A DNA stretch of 64,000 bases from Microlunatus lacustris (GTDB lineage Bacteria > Actinomycetota > Actinomycetes > Propionibacteriales > Propionibacteriaceae), in NCBI GenBank assembly GCA_039527025.1, contig BAAAJN010000015.1, forward strand, positions 30,723 to 94,722, read 5' to 3'. A program made the translations under genes and the position numbers. Below the pieces are notes generated by a model. That model worked only from the letters and a program-made list of their open reading frames with translations. It was not told the DNA's origin and did not search any database. Shown piece after piece: positions 1 through 7,891 of the stretch (within the stretch, counting starts at the first letter, position 1; each line of letters opens with the position of its first letter).

Positions 1-2
1 TC

Positions 3-521
3 ACCATCAACGGGATGCTGCGGCACTACCTGCGCGACCACACCTGGACGGTGCGGCCACCGCGCCCGGTCCAGGAGCTGGCCCTGGCCCTGCGTGAGCA
101 GGAGCCCCGGCTGGTGCAGGAGCTGGCGGGCCAGCCCACGGCCGAGCAGCTGGCCGCCGCCCTGGACGACGGCACCACCGTTGACGAGGTCCGGAGAGCG
201 CAGCTGGCGAACCGCAGCGTCCGGGGCGTGCCCTTCGACGACCCCGACTCCACCCTGGTGGCGGTCGACGCCGCTGCCGAGCACTCGTTCGCGGCCTGCG
301 AGCTGCGGATCCTGATCAACCAGCTGCTGGTGCACCTCGACCCCGACGACCGGGAGCTGCTCCGGCTGCGGTTCGTCGACGAGCAGAGCCAGAGCGCCAT
401 CGCCGCCCAGCTCCAGGTGAACCAGATGGCGGTCTCCCGGCGCCTCAAGCGCCTGATGGACCGGCTCCGCGACCAGCTCGACGACCCGACCGACGTCGAG
501 GGCGACGGCCTGCTCGGCTGA
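3..521 (+). CDS. SigF/SigB-family RNA polymerase sigma factor, C-terminal part
   Basis: The frame is already open at the window edge, so the N-terminus (region 2) lies outside. The visible part reads TINGMLRHYLRDHTWTVRPPR, the region 2/3 boundary typical of SigF/SigB/SigG sigma factors, then a region 3 stretch and a region 4.2 helix-turn-helix (SQSAIAAQLQVNQMAVS, about 40 residues before the stop). Such factors direct core polymerase to stress or developmental promoters and are usually held by an anti-sigma kinase, which would lie upstream. The family call is firm; the subgroup (SigF or SigB) is inferred from the region 3 wording. Confidence 0.85.
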   Translation, partial: TINGMLRHYLRDHTWTVRPPRPVQELALALREQEPRLVQELAGQPTAEQLAAALDDGTTVDEVRRAQLANRSVRGVPFDDPDSTLVAVDAAAEHSFAACELRILINQLLVHLDPDDRELLRLRFVDEQSQSAIAAQLQVNQMAVSRRLKRLMDRLRDQLDDPTDVEGDGLLG

Positions 522-763
522 GGGGGTGGCGACGGGCGTCTGGGCTCCGCTGGTGGCCTCGCCGGAGGAGGCGCTGAGGTGATCCTGAGGTGGTGTGGCG
601 GGCCTGCGGGTCCTGAGGAAGTGCTGGGCGAAGGTGCCCGTCGGAGCTGAGGGACCGTCGAGGTCGGCGGCGCAGAGTTGGCCTCACCAGCCCGGCAAGG
701 AGCTGGGGAGCGGCCGGGGGGCAGCTCGAACGCCCTCCACCACCTCAGCGCCAGGAGATCGTC

Positions 764-1387
764 ATGACCGCCACCTCGACCACCGCCACCCGCCGCCCGT
801 CGCGTCGTGCCGCCAAGATCGCCGCCGTCCTCGCCGTGCCCGCCGCCATCGCGGTCTCCGGCCTGGTCGTCTCCCAGGCGTCCTACTCCGCCTACTCCGC
901 GACCACCGAGAGCCCCACCAGCAACTGGGCCACCGGCACCGTGGCGCTGAGCGACGACGACCGCGGCATCGCCGAGATGACCGCGAGCAACGTCAAGCCC
1001 GGCTTCACCGGCTCCCACTGCATCACCGTCACCTCGACCGGCAGCCTCGCCTCCGCGGTCAAGCTGTACGCCACCGGCTCGGCCAGCACCAAGGGTCTGG
1101 CCGAGCACATCGACGTCACGCTCGTGCAGGGCACCGGCGGGTCCTTCGGCAACTGCTCCGGGTTCACCCGGCTGCCGACCGGCGGCACCCTGTTCGTGGG
1201 CACCATGGACGGCTTCAGCCAGAGCCACACCGGGTTCGCCAACGGTCTCGGCGGCTGGACCCCGACCGGCCAGGGCGACGAGAGCCGCACCTACATGGTC
1301 ACCTTCCGGGTCGACCCCGAGGCCCCGAACACCACCCAGGGCGGCACGGCGTCGGTCGGCCTCACCTGGGAGGCGCAGAACAGCTGA
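764..1387 (+). CDS. TasA-like secreted protein with SipW-type signal peptide
   Basis: A 207-residue exported protein. After a basic N-terminus (RRPSRRAAK) comes a hydrophobic stretch at about residues 18-42, then the SipW-substrate motif YSAYSATTESPTSNWATG and TVALSDDD. TasA/CalY-type proteins are cleaved by SipW-like signal peptidases and form surface fibres or matrix. The start has a good ribosome site (AGGAGA, 6 bases upstream). It is a paralogue of the 198-residue protein at 2940-3536, sharing the beginning, the TSTGSLAS segment and the end WEAQNS. It faces the signal peptidase gene across a shared terminator. Fibre formation is inference; export by the SipW route is well supported. Confidence 0.8.
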   Translation: MTATSTTATRRPSRRAAKIAAVLAVPAAIAVSGLVVSQASYSAYSATTESPTSNWATGTVALSDDDRGIAEMTASNVKPGFTGSHCITVTSTGSLASAVKLYATGSASTKGLAEHIDVTLVQGTGGSFGNCSGFTRLPTGGTLFVGTMDGFSQSHTGFANGLGGWTPTGQGDESRTYMVTFRVDPEAPNTTQGGTASVGLTWEAQNS

Positions 1388-1430
1388 TCCGGTCCCGCGG
1401 CCCCGTCGGGGGAGTCCGCAGCACCAGCCG

Positions 1431-1459
1431 CAGGGCCGTCGACTCCGTCGACGGCCCTG
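1431..1459. terminator. Bidirectional terminator-like hairpin
   Basis: Perfect 13-bp stem CAGGGCCGTCGAC / GTCGACGGCCCTG with a 3-nt loop, in the 80-bp gap between two convergent genes. It can serve both strands. There is no T-run, as is common in high-GC actinobacteria. Confidence 0.7.
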
Positions 1460-1467
1460 TGCGCTCT

Positions 1468-2940
1468 TCAGCCGCGGGCGCCGTACTGGGCGGCGATCTG
1501 CGCGGGGGTCAGGGCGGTGAGGTAGAGGGCGACCTCGTCGAGACTGCCGGCGAAGAACCGGCTCGTCGGGACGCTGGGCCAGTTGTCGAGGTTGTCGTAG
1601 CCCACCCGCAGGTAGCTGCCGCTCGTCGGTTCCGCGCCGGTGACGCTGGCGTCGACGGCGACGGGCGCGCCGTCGAGGTAGAGCCGCATCCCGGAGGAGG
1701 ACACGGTGGCCACGGCCTGGTGCCAGCGCCCGTCGTTGTAGCTGGCCGGGGAGCTGACGGTCCGGGCACCGTTGAGGTACACCCCGACGACGACCCGGCC
1801 GCTGGTGGTCAGGTAGAGGTGCCGGTCGAAGACCACGGACGGGCCGGTCCGGACGTTCCCGAACCCCACCAGCTTCCCGCCCCGCCCGGTCGTCGTCTTG
1901 AACCAGACGGCCAGGGTGAAGGTCTGCGGGGTGGTGCCGACGATCTGGGCCGAGCTGAGGTAGCCGCTGCTGCCGTCGAACTCCATGCTGCGCCCGCTGT
2001 CGCTGGTGCAGCCCCGCTCGGCGCTGAGGGTCTTCCCGGTCGCCCCGTAGATCCCGTGGCGAGCGTTGCCGGAGCTGTCGAGGGCGGTGGTGGTGGAGGA
2101 GGACGTCTCGTCCATCCGGAACCACAGCGACGGCGACGCGGCGGTGACCGCCCCCGAGCAGCGGAAGTAGCTGGCGGCCGCCGCGCCCACCCCGCTCTTC
2201 GTGGTGCTGGAGAAGGCGGCACCGGCGGGCAGCGCGCAGACGGCGGCCAGCAGGGCGACACCGGCCGCCGCCCCGAGCGCCACCACGCCGCCGGTCCGCG
2301 ACGTGCCGGGGGTGGCCACGGCCGTCGCCCCGGCGCAGTCGGCACCGGGGCGGGACGCCCCGCCGTCGGCAGGCTCGTCCCCCTGGTTCCCGTCGCCGTC
2401 GCCGTCGCCCCCGTCGGTCGGGGCAGGGTCGGGGAAGCCGAAGCGGCGGCTCTGCCCCGCCACCAGGGTGAGGCCCACCAGCACGACCATGCTGAGACCG
2501 AGGGGCACCCAGGCCCGCTCCCGCAGCCACACCACCGGCAGGGCGACCCAGGGAACCCGCAGGGTGCCGACCCCGAGGACGGCGTCCACCGTGATCGGGG
2601 AGGAGTCCTCGGCGGGGTTGGCGTCGCCCCGGGTGACCAGCAGCCCGTCCTCGCCGACCCGCACGAACCGGTGCATCCGGAGCCGGTCCGGGCGGTCCGG
2701 GTCCTGGAACAGCAGCACGCTGTCCAGCGTCGGAGCGGCGCCGTCCAGGGGCCGGGAGACCGCGACGTCGCCGACGTGCAGCCGGGGCAGCATGGAGCCG
2801 CTGCTGACCGTCGTCGGCAGCCAGCCGATCGCCACCGGGACGGCCCCCCACAGGGCCAGGCAGATCGTCGCGGCCAGCACGCCCTTCGCGAGGGTGCACG
2901 CCACCAGCCACCCCCAGGTCCACGGCCGCAGGTCGCCCAT
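1468..2940 (-). CDS. SipW/archaeal-type signal peptidase I fused to a LamG domain
   Basis: 490 residues. Residues 15-40 form a membrane segment. The peptidase core has SSGSML with the nucleophile Ser49, RMHRF with His90 in place of the lysine of bacterial signal peptidases (the S26B ER/archaeal/SipW arrangement), and GDANPAED at 105-112. A second membrane segment lies near 135-160, then an acidic linker, a third hydrophobic stretch near 205-235, and a C-terminal LamG/concanavalin-like domain (about 255-490; FDGSSGYLS, TLAVWFKT, RWHQAVATV, LYLDG). The frame stays open upstream, but ATG 2940 overlaps the stop of the TasA-like gene by one base (TGATG), which fixes the start and implies translational coupling. 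Its likely substrates are the two neighbouring TasA-like proteins. Confidence 0.82.
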   Translation of the reverse strand: MGDLRPWTWGWLVACTLAKGVLAATICLALWGAVPVAIGWLPTTVSSGSMLPRLHVGDVAVSRPLDGAAPTLDSVLLFQDPDRPDRLRMHRFVRVGEDGLLVTRGDANPAEDSSPITVDAVLGVGTLRVPWVALPVVWLRERAWVPLGLSMVVLVGLTLVAGQSRRFGFPDPAPTDGGDGDGDGNQGDEPADGGASRPGADCAGATAVATPGTSRTGGVVALGAAAGVALLAAVCALPAGAAFSSTTKSGVGAAAASYFRCSGAVTAASPSLWFRMDETSSSTTTALDSSGNARHGIYGATGKTLSAERGCTSDSGRSMEFDGSSGYLSSAQIVGTTPQTFTLAVWFKTTTGRGGKLVGFGNVRTGPSVVFDRHLYLTTSGRVVVGVYLNGARTVSSPASYNDGRWHQAVATVSSSGMRLYLDGAPVAVDASVTGAEPTSGSYLRVGYDNLDNWPSVPTSRFFAGSLDEVALYLTALTPAQIAAQYGARG

Positions 2941-3536
2941 CAGCTGTTCTGCGCCTCCCAGACGAGGTCGAAGGTCACGGACCCGCCCTGCGCCGAGTCG
3001 GGGGTGGTCCCGCTGACCGCGTAGCCGACCTGGAAGGTCCGGGTCTCGGTCGCCTTCCCGGTGGGCGCCCAGCTGCCGAGCCCGCTGGCGTACGCCGTCG
3101 CGGAGCTGGTGAGCGTGGCCAGCGTCCCGGAGTAGACGCCGGACCCGCTCGGCGCCGGGATGAACCCGGTGCAGGAGCTGAAGGTGCCGCCGGTGCCCTG
3201 GGTGACCGTCAGCGTCACGAAGCTGCTCAGCCCGCGGGTGACCGTGGCGTCGGTCGTGTACAGCTTCACGACCGAGGCCAGGCTGCCGGTGGAGGTGACC
3301 GCGATGCAGCGCGACCCCGAGGACCCGGGCTTCAGGTTGGTCAGGGACAGCAGCGCGGCGCCGGCGTCGTCGTCGGCCAGGGTGACGGTCCCCACCGCCA
3401 GGTTGTTCCCGGGGTTCGACGTCTTGGAGCTGAAGGCGGAGTACGACGCCTGACCCACCAGGCCGAACGTGACCAGGGCCGCGGCCGGCCAGAGCAGCCA
3501 GCGGATCGACCGGCCAGCACGGGAGGTGGGGGGCAA
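2940..3536 (-). CDS. TasA-like secreted protein with SipW-type signal peptide
   Basis: 198 residues, first gene of a two-gene operon with the signal peptidase. Hydrophobic segment at about 12-30, then YSAFSSKTSNPGNNLAVGTV and TLADDD, the classic SipW-dependent cleavage region. It is a paralogue of the protein at 764-1387. The C-terminus DLVWEAQNS matches that paralogue's TWEAQNS. The protein probably ends up on the cell surface or in matrix. The fold beyond the signal region is inferred only from family resemblance. Confidence 0.8.
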   Translation of the reverse strand: MPPTSRAGRSIRWLLWPAAALVTFGLVGQASYSAFSSKTSNPGNNLAVGTVTLADDDAGAALLSLTNLKPGSSGSRCIAVTSTGSLASVVKLYTTDATVTRGLSSFVTLTVTQGTGGTFSSCTGFIPAPSGSGVYSGTLATLTSSATAYASGLGSWAPTGKATETRTFQVGYAVSGTTPDSAQGGSVTFDLVWEAQNS

Positions 3537-3699
3537 GGGAGAGCTCCTGCAAGCGGTGTCGGATCAGTGCACGGGACCGCCCCCACGGATGGTCCTCAGG
3601 ATAGACGACCGACCGCGGCCCGCACCGCGCGCCGGCGAGGGGGGGTCGGCCGCTCGCGACCCTGGTGCGCGAGGTGGTGGCTGGGCCATCCTGGGCGGC

Positions 3700-4389
3700 A
3701 TGAGGACGATCGGGATGCTCGGCGGGATGAGCTGGGAGTCGACGGCGCTGTACTACCGGCTGGCCAACGAGCTGGTCCGGGAGCGGCTGGGCGGGCTGGC
3801 CAGCGCAGACCTGCTGGTCCGCAGCCTCGACTTCGCCGAGGTCCGGGAGCTGCAGCTGGCGGACCGCTGGGACGAGGCGGCCGAGCTGCTGCTGGGAGAG
3901 GCCCGCGCCCTCGAAGCGGCGGGGGCGGAGCTGGTGGTGCTCTGCACCAACTACATGCACAAGACGGCGCCAGCCCTGGAGGCCGGGCTCGGGGTGCCGT
4001 TCCTGCACATCGCCGACGTCGCCGCTGGCGCGGCCCAGGCGCTCGGCGCCACCCGCGTCGGCCTCACCGGCGTGGGCGCGACCATGACCGAGCCCTTCTA
4101 CGCCGAGCGGCTGGCCGGGCACGGCCTGGAGGTGCTGGTGCCGGACGAGGCGGACCGTCACGTCCTGGACCGCGCGATCTTCGACGAGCTGTGCCGCGGG
4201 GTGCTGTCCGAGGAGACCCGCACCGTGCTGCGCGCCGTGCTCGGCCGCCTGGTCGAGAGCGGGGCCCAGGCGGTCGTGCTGGGCTGCACCGAGCTGGAGC
4301 TGCTGCTCACCGCCCCCGACTGCGCGGTGCCGCTGCTGCCGACGGTGCAGCTGCACGTCCAGGCGGCGATCGACACCTCGCTCGCCTGA
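3700..4389 (+). CDS. Aspartate/glutamate (broad-specificity amino acid) racemase
   Basis: 229 residues beginning MRTIGMLGGMSWEST, the canonical start of YgeA-type racemases; the frame is open further upstream but that part has no family resemblance. The two catalytic cysteines of the Asp/Glu racemase fold sit in VVLCTNYMHK (about residue 85) and VVLGCTELEL (about residue 193). The enzyme interconverts L and D amino acids without cofactor. The stop overlaps the start of the next gene (TGATG), so the racemase and the acetyltransferase are probably translated together. The exact substrate is not predictable. Confidence 0.88.
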   Translation: MRTIGMLGGMSWESTALYYRLANELVRERLGGLASADLLVRSLDFAEVRELQLADRWDEAAELLLGEARALEAAGAELVVLCTNYMHKTAPALEAGLGVPFLHIADVAAGAAQALGATRVGLTGVGATMTEPFYAERLAGHGLEVLVPDEADRHVLDRAIFDELCRGVLSEETRTVLRAVLGRLVESGAQAVVLGCTELELLLTAPDCAVPLLPTVQLHVQAAIDTSLA

Positions 4390-5279
4390 TGGCCAGCCCG
4401 ATGCCACCCCTCCCTGACCGGGCCGGCGCGGTGGTCACCGCCTTGCTGCCGGCCGATCTGCCGGACGTGTGGACGGCGTCGCCCGGGCTGGCTCCGCTCG
4501 CCGCGGCCGGGCCGGCGCCGACCGGCTGGGTGGTCCGCGGCGAGCGCGGCGCCCTGCTCGGCGCGGTCGTCGACCTGCCGGGCCGGGCGGCGGACGGGCC
4601 GGCCGGGGCCTGGTCCGCGTCGTCGCCGCGCGTCCTGGCCGACCTCTACACCGTCGCGGCCGCCACCTGGCTGGCCGACGGGATCACCACCCACCGGGTC
4701 GTCCTCCCGTGCGGGGACCCGCTGGAGCCGGCGCTCGTCGACCTCGGGTTCGGCCACCAGCAGGCGTTCGGGTCGGTGCTGCGAGCGGCTCTGGACAGCG
4801 CGGCCTCCACCGACGTCGACGTCGTCGACGTCCGTCCTGCCACCTGGACCGACCTGCCGGCGCTGGCTGCGGTGGTGCCCCTGGTGGCCCGGCACCAGGG
4901 GGCGTCCCCGGTGTTCGCGCCGCGGACACCGGGGTTCTTCGAGCAGCTGGCCGGCTCGCTGGAGGAGTTCGTCGAGGCCCCTGACCGGGCGGCGCTGCTG
5001 GCCGTCGACGGGGCGCAGGTGGTCGGCTTCGTGCTGGTCGAGGTGGACGGACCCCAGGTCGAGCTGGTGCTGGCGGGCACCACCGCCGAGCGGCGCGGAC
5101 GTGGCGTGGCCCGGAGGCTGGTCGGTGCGGCCGCGGCCTGGGGGGCCACCCGCGGCGCCGACCGGGTGGTGGCGGACTGGCGGACGACCAACCCGGCGGC
5201 CGCCGGCTTGTGGCGCTCGGTCGGGCTGCGCGTGGACGCCTACCGCTGGGCCCGGACGATCGATCCGACGCCGACCTGA
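4389..5279 (+). CDS. GNAT-family acetyltransferase
   Basis: 296 residues from ATG 4389, which overlaps the racemase stop; ATG 4401 is an alternative. The C-terminal half is a standard GNAT domain: VVGFVLVEVDG, VELVLAGTTAERRGRGVARRL with the acetyl-CoA pyrophosphate loop, and the NPAAAGLWRSVGL segment. The N-terminal half is a weaker, possibly degenerate GNAT-like half. Substrate unknown. A VOC-domain gene follows 18 bp downstream, so racemase, acetyltransferase and VOC protein may be one transcript. Confidence 0.78.
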   Translation: MASPMPPLPDRAGAVVTALLPADLPDVWTASPGLAPLAAAGPAPTGWVVRGERGALLGAVVDLPGRAADGPAGAWSASSPRVLADLYTVAAATWLADGITTHRVVLPCGDPLEPALVDLGFGHQQAFGSVLRAALDSAASTDVDVVDVRPATWTDLPALAAVVPLVARHQGASPVFAPRTPGFFEQLAGSLEEFVEAPDRAALLAVDGAQVVGFVLVEVDGPQVELVLAGTTAERRGRGVARRLVGAAAAWGATRGADRVVADWRTTNPAAAGLWRSVGLRVDAYRWARTIDPTPT

Positions 5280-5297
5280 CCACGGAGGAGAGCCACG

Positions 5298-5690
5298 ATG
5301 CCAGAGCGCAGCGGAGCGGGGCGCGCCGCCCTGCGGATCGAGATCTTCCCGCGCGACCTCGACCCCGTCGTCGACTTCTACACCGGCGTGCTCGGCTTCG
5401 AGCTCGTCCGCGACGAGCGCGACCGGGACTGGCCCTACGTCGCCCTGCAGCGCGACGAGGTGCGGATCGGTGCCGCCCGCCGGGACGACCCGGTGGACCT
5501 CGCCCACCGCCGGCCGCCCAGCGGGACCGAGATCGTCCTCGAGGTCGACGACGTCGCGGGTGAGCGGGACCGGGTCGCCGCCTGCTGGCCGCTGGAGGAG
5601 GACCTGGTCGAGCGGCCCTGGGGGGTGACCGACTTCCGGGTCCTGGATCCCGCCGGCTACTACTTGCGGCTCACCGACCGGGACCGCTGA
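5298..5690 (+). CDS. VOC (glyoxalase/bleomycin-resistance) family protein
   Basis: 130 residues with a strong ribosome site (GGAGGAGAG) before ATG 5298. One vicinal-oxygen-chelate module with the two beta-alpha-beta-beta-beta halves: RIEIFPRDLDPVVDFYTGVLGF at the start, GTEIVLEVDDV in the middle, TDFRVLDPAGYYLRLTD at the end. Such proteins act as metal-dependent lyases, dioxygenases or drug-binding proteins; which one cannot be told. Its last 20 bases overlap the convergent glycosyltransferase gene. Confidence 0.78.
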   Translation: MPERSGAGRAALRIEIFPRDLDPVVDFYTGVLGFELVRDERDRDWPYVALQRDEVRIGAARRDDPVDLAHRRPPSGTEIVLEVDDVAGERDRVAACWPLEEDLVERPWGVTDFRVLDPAGYYLRLTDRDR

Positions 5691-6876
5691 CCAGGCTCTC
5701 CAGCAACTCGCACGCCCGCGCCGCCCCGTCCTCCTGCCCGATGGCGGTGCTCGTCCGGCGCAGGGCCGGCCGGTAGCCGTCGAGGTCGTCCAGGGCCTGG
5801 CCCAGCCGACGCCGGTCGAGCCGGCGCTGCGGGATCGGGGCCGGCCCCAACCCGGCCCGGTGCAGCACGCGGCCCCAGAACGGTTGGTCGGCGAGGAAGG
5901 GCACCACCACCGAGACGGTGCCGGCCCGGGCGGTTGCGTGCACGGTGCCGGCCCCGCCGTGGTGCACCGCGACGGCGGCGTGCGGCAGGACCTCGGCGTG
6001 CGGCACCGCCCGGACCGCGAGCACGTCCTCGCCCTGCAGCGCCGCCGGCAGCGCGAGCCCGCCCCAACCGGTGGCGAGCAGGACGGCGAGGCCCCGGGCG
6101 CGCGCGGCGGCGACCACGACCGCGGCCCGTCGCTGCGGGTCACCGGCCGCCATCGAGCCGAACCCGGCGTACAGGAACGGCGAACGCGCCACGAAGGCCG
6201 CCACCTGCGGGACCAGTGCTTCCGGGCGGTGCTGCTGCCAGGTGCCGGTGAGGTGCACCGAGGCCGGCCAGTCGGTCGGCCGCGGCAGCAGGTGCCGGCT
6301 GACCGGTACCAGGGTCAGCTGGGCCGGACCGGTGCGGCGCCCCGCGGGCAGCCCGGCGACGCGCCGCGCCTCCTCCAGCTCGCCGGCGAACATCCGGACG
6401 CTCGCGGCCGCCGCCAGGTAGGTGGCCCGGTTCAGCGGTCCGAGGTCGACGTCCACCACCCCCGGCGCGGGGAAGGCGCGGGTCGCGGTGACGGAGGGGG
6501 TGATCTCGGCGACGACCCGCGGCACCCCCAGCCGCTCGGCGGCCAGCCCTGCCGACAGCACCTTGGGGTGGTGGACGACGACGTCCGGGACGAAGTCCAG
6601 GCTCTCCCGCACGGCACGGAGCAGGAGGGTCCGCATCAGCGGACGGACCGTCGTCCGCAGCGTGCGCGCCGCGGCCAGCGGGGAGACGCCCTGGCGGTCC
6701 ACCAGGGCGGCGTAGTCGACGCCGAGGGTCACCGCGTCCAGCTCGGCCAGGTCGACGCCGCTGTTCTCGGGCAGGCCCAGCCGCACCTGGTGCCCGCGGC
6801 GGCGCGCCTCGTGGGCGAGGGCCACGAAGGGTTCGACGTCGCCCCGCGACCCGGCGGTCAGCAGCAGCAGCCGCAT
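5671..6876 (-). CDS. MGT/UGT-like glycosyltransferase (GT1 type)
   Basis: 401 residues from ATG 6876, preceded by GAGAGGAGG; the frame extends upstream but MRLLLLTAGSRGDVEPFVALA is the canonical N-terminus of the family. GT-B fold: an acceptor-binding half, then a C-terminal nucleotide-sugar site with LYAGFGSM and the signature HAAVAVHHGGAGTVHATARA followed by PFLADQPFWG. Members glycosylate lipids, macrolides, sterols or flavonoids and can inactivate antibiotics. Acceptor and sugar are unknown. Monocistronic, with a divergent 300-bp upstream region holding a TetR-type palindrome. Confidence 0.82.
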   Translation of the reverse strand: MRLLLLTAGSRGDVEPFVALAHEARRRGHQVRLGLPENSGVDLAELDAVTLGVDYAALVDRQGVSPLAAARTLRTTVRPLMRTLLLRAVRESLDFVPDVVVHHPKVLSAGLAAERLGVPRVVAEITPSVTATRAFPAPGVVDVDLGPLNRATYLAAAASVRMFAGELEEARRVAGLPAGRRTGPAQLTLVPVSRHLLPRPTDWPASVHLTGTWQQHRPEALVPQVAAFVARSPFLYAGFGSMAAGDPQRRAAVVVAAARARGLAVLLATGWGGLALPAALQGEDVLAVRAVPHAEVLPHAAVAVHHGGAGTVHATARAGTVSVVVPFLADQPFWGRVLHRAGLGPAPIPQRRLDRRRLGQALDDLDGYRPALRRTSTAIGQEDGAARACELLESLVSGPGR

Positions 6877-7024
6877 GGGTGCCTCCTCTCCCGACCACGG
6901 TCGGGTCGTCTCGTGCTCTCCGCACCGTTGTGCCACGCCCGCCTCGACCGCGGCTGAACGGGCCGACCGGTCCCACGGCGAGGACAGCAGTGTGGCGCAA
7001 GGGCTGCGCATCCACCGGTCGATC

Positions 7025-7040
7025 CTCTACTTTCGTAGAG
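7025..7040. promoter_or_regulatory. Palindrome matching the TetR operator at 7859
   Basis: CTCTAC-TTTC-GTAGAG, a perfect 6+4+6 palindrome identical in its arms to the one in front of the FAD monooxygenase. It lies between the glycosyltransferase start (6876) and the 3' end of the tetR gene, not next to an intact rightward gene. The stretch 7041-7182 to its right reads for about 40 codons like a coding remnant (VYAALAPFEDQLVV), so a repressed gene may have been lost here. Confidence 0.55.
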
Positions 7041-7182
7041 TGAGTCTGCAGCGCCCGACCCCCGGACGGTCTACGCGGCGCTGGCGCCCTTCGAGGACCA
7101 GCTCGTCGTGGCGGGCACGACGGTGGCGGTCTGGGGACGGTCGCCGCGCTGCCGACCCGGCGGGTGAGCGAGCAGCTGTGGT

Positions 7183-7806
7183 TCAGCCCGTGCTGGCCCG
7201 CGGCAGGCCGCTGAGGTAGGCGTGCAGCACCGCGGCCGCGTCGGTCGGCGGACCGGACGCACTGCTGCCGGCCAGCCGGTCGAACAGGAGGCCGTCCACC
7301 AGGGCCACCAGGCCGCGAGCCTGACCGGCCGCGTCGGGCACGTCGAGCTGCTCGAGCAGCGCCTGCGCCCGGGTCAGCAGCGAGGCCCGCACCGGTGAGG
7401 CGCTGGTCAGGAAGGCGTGCAGCTCGGGGTCGTCGGTGAGGTCGACGGCCAGCGCCCAGCGGACCAGGTGGTCGTCGCGGCGCAGGGCCAACCGGTCGAG
7501 CAGGGCGGCCAGCGCCTGGCTGAGCTCCTCGACCGAGGGCGGCCTGGCCGCCGCGGCCGGGGCCGGGGCGGCGCTGACGTCGGACGTCGTCCGCTCGGCG
7601 AGCCGGCGGACCACCGCCTCCACCAGCAGCCGACGGGTCCGCAGGTAGTACGACGTCGAGCCGGCCGGCAGGTCGAGCTCCCGGTCGACCGCCCTGTGGG
7701 TGAGCGCCCGCAGGCCGTCGCGGGCGATGATCGTGATCGCCGCCTCGGCCATCGCCAGCCGGCGGTCGCCGGTCACCGGCGGGCGGGCCGGGGTGGTCGA
7801 GGTCAC
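7183..7806 (-). CDS. TetR-family transcriptional regulator
   Basis: 207 residues, GTG start. The N-terminal helix-turn-helix is clear: AEAAITIIARDGLRALTHRAVDRELDLPAGSTSYYLRTRRLL at about 20-62, with the usual ligand-binding C-terminal domain. Divergent from the FAD monooxygenase, with a CTCTAC-N4-GTAGAG palindrome between them. It probably represses the oxygenase and itself until a ligand binds. The inducer is unknown. Confidence 0.88.
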   Translation of the reverse strand: MTSTTPARPPVTGDRRLAMAEAAITIIARDGLRALTHRAVDRELDLPAGSTSYYLRTRRLLVEAVVRRLAERTTSDVSAAPAPAAAARPPSVEELSQALAALLDRLALRRDDHLVRWALAVDLTDDPELHAFLTSASPVRASLLTRAQALLEQLDVPDAAGQARGLVALVDGLLFDRLAGSSASGPPTDAAAVLHAYLSGLPRASTG

Positions 7807-7858
7807 CGGCCCACGGTACGTGGGCCGTGTCGCAGCAGACCTGTGGCCCCTACACTTC

Positions 7859-7874
7859 CTCTACAGAAGTAGAG
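7859..7874. promoter_or_regulatory. Putative TetR operator
   Basis: CTCTAC-AGAA-GTAGAG in the 85-bp divergent region, ending 17 bases before the GTG start of the monooxygenase. The same arms recur at 7025-7040 with a different 4-base centre, which is what a protein-bound dyad would show. Binding by the adjacent TetR protein is inference. Confidence 0.65.
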
Positions 7875-7891
7875 TCGACGAAGGGGGAGCC

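Noticed and set aside
26..2923. Very long leftward open frame (965 codons)
   Set aside because: It runs through four genes in other frames, is extremely rich in Arg/Gly/Pro, has no domain, and exists because stop codons are rare in high-GC antisense frames.
1468..4407. One 979-codon leftward gene joining the signal peptidase with upstream sequence
   Set aside because: The part above 2940 is antisense or out of frame to the TasA-like and racemase genes. The TGATG overlap at 2940 fixes the true start.
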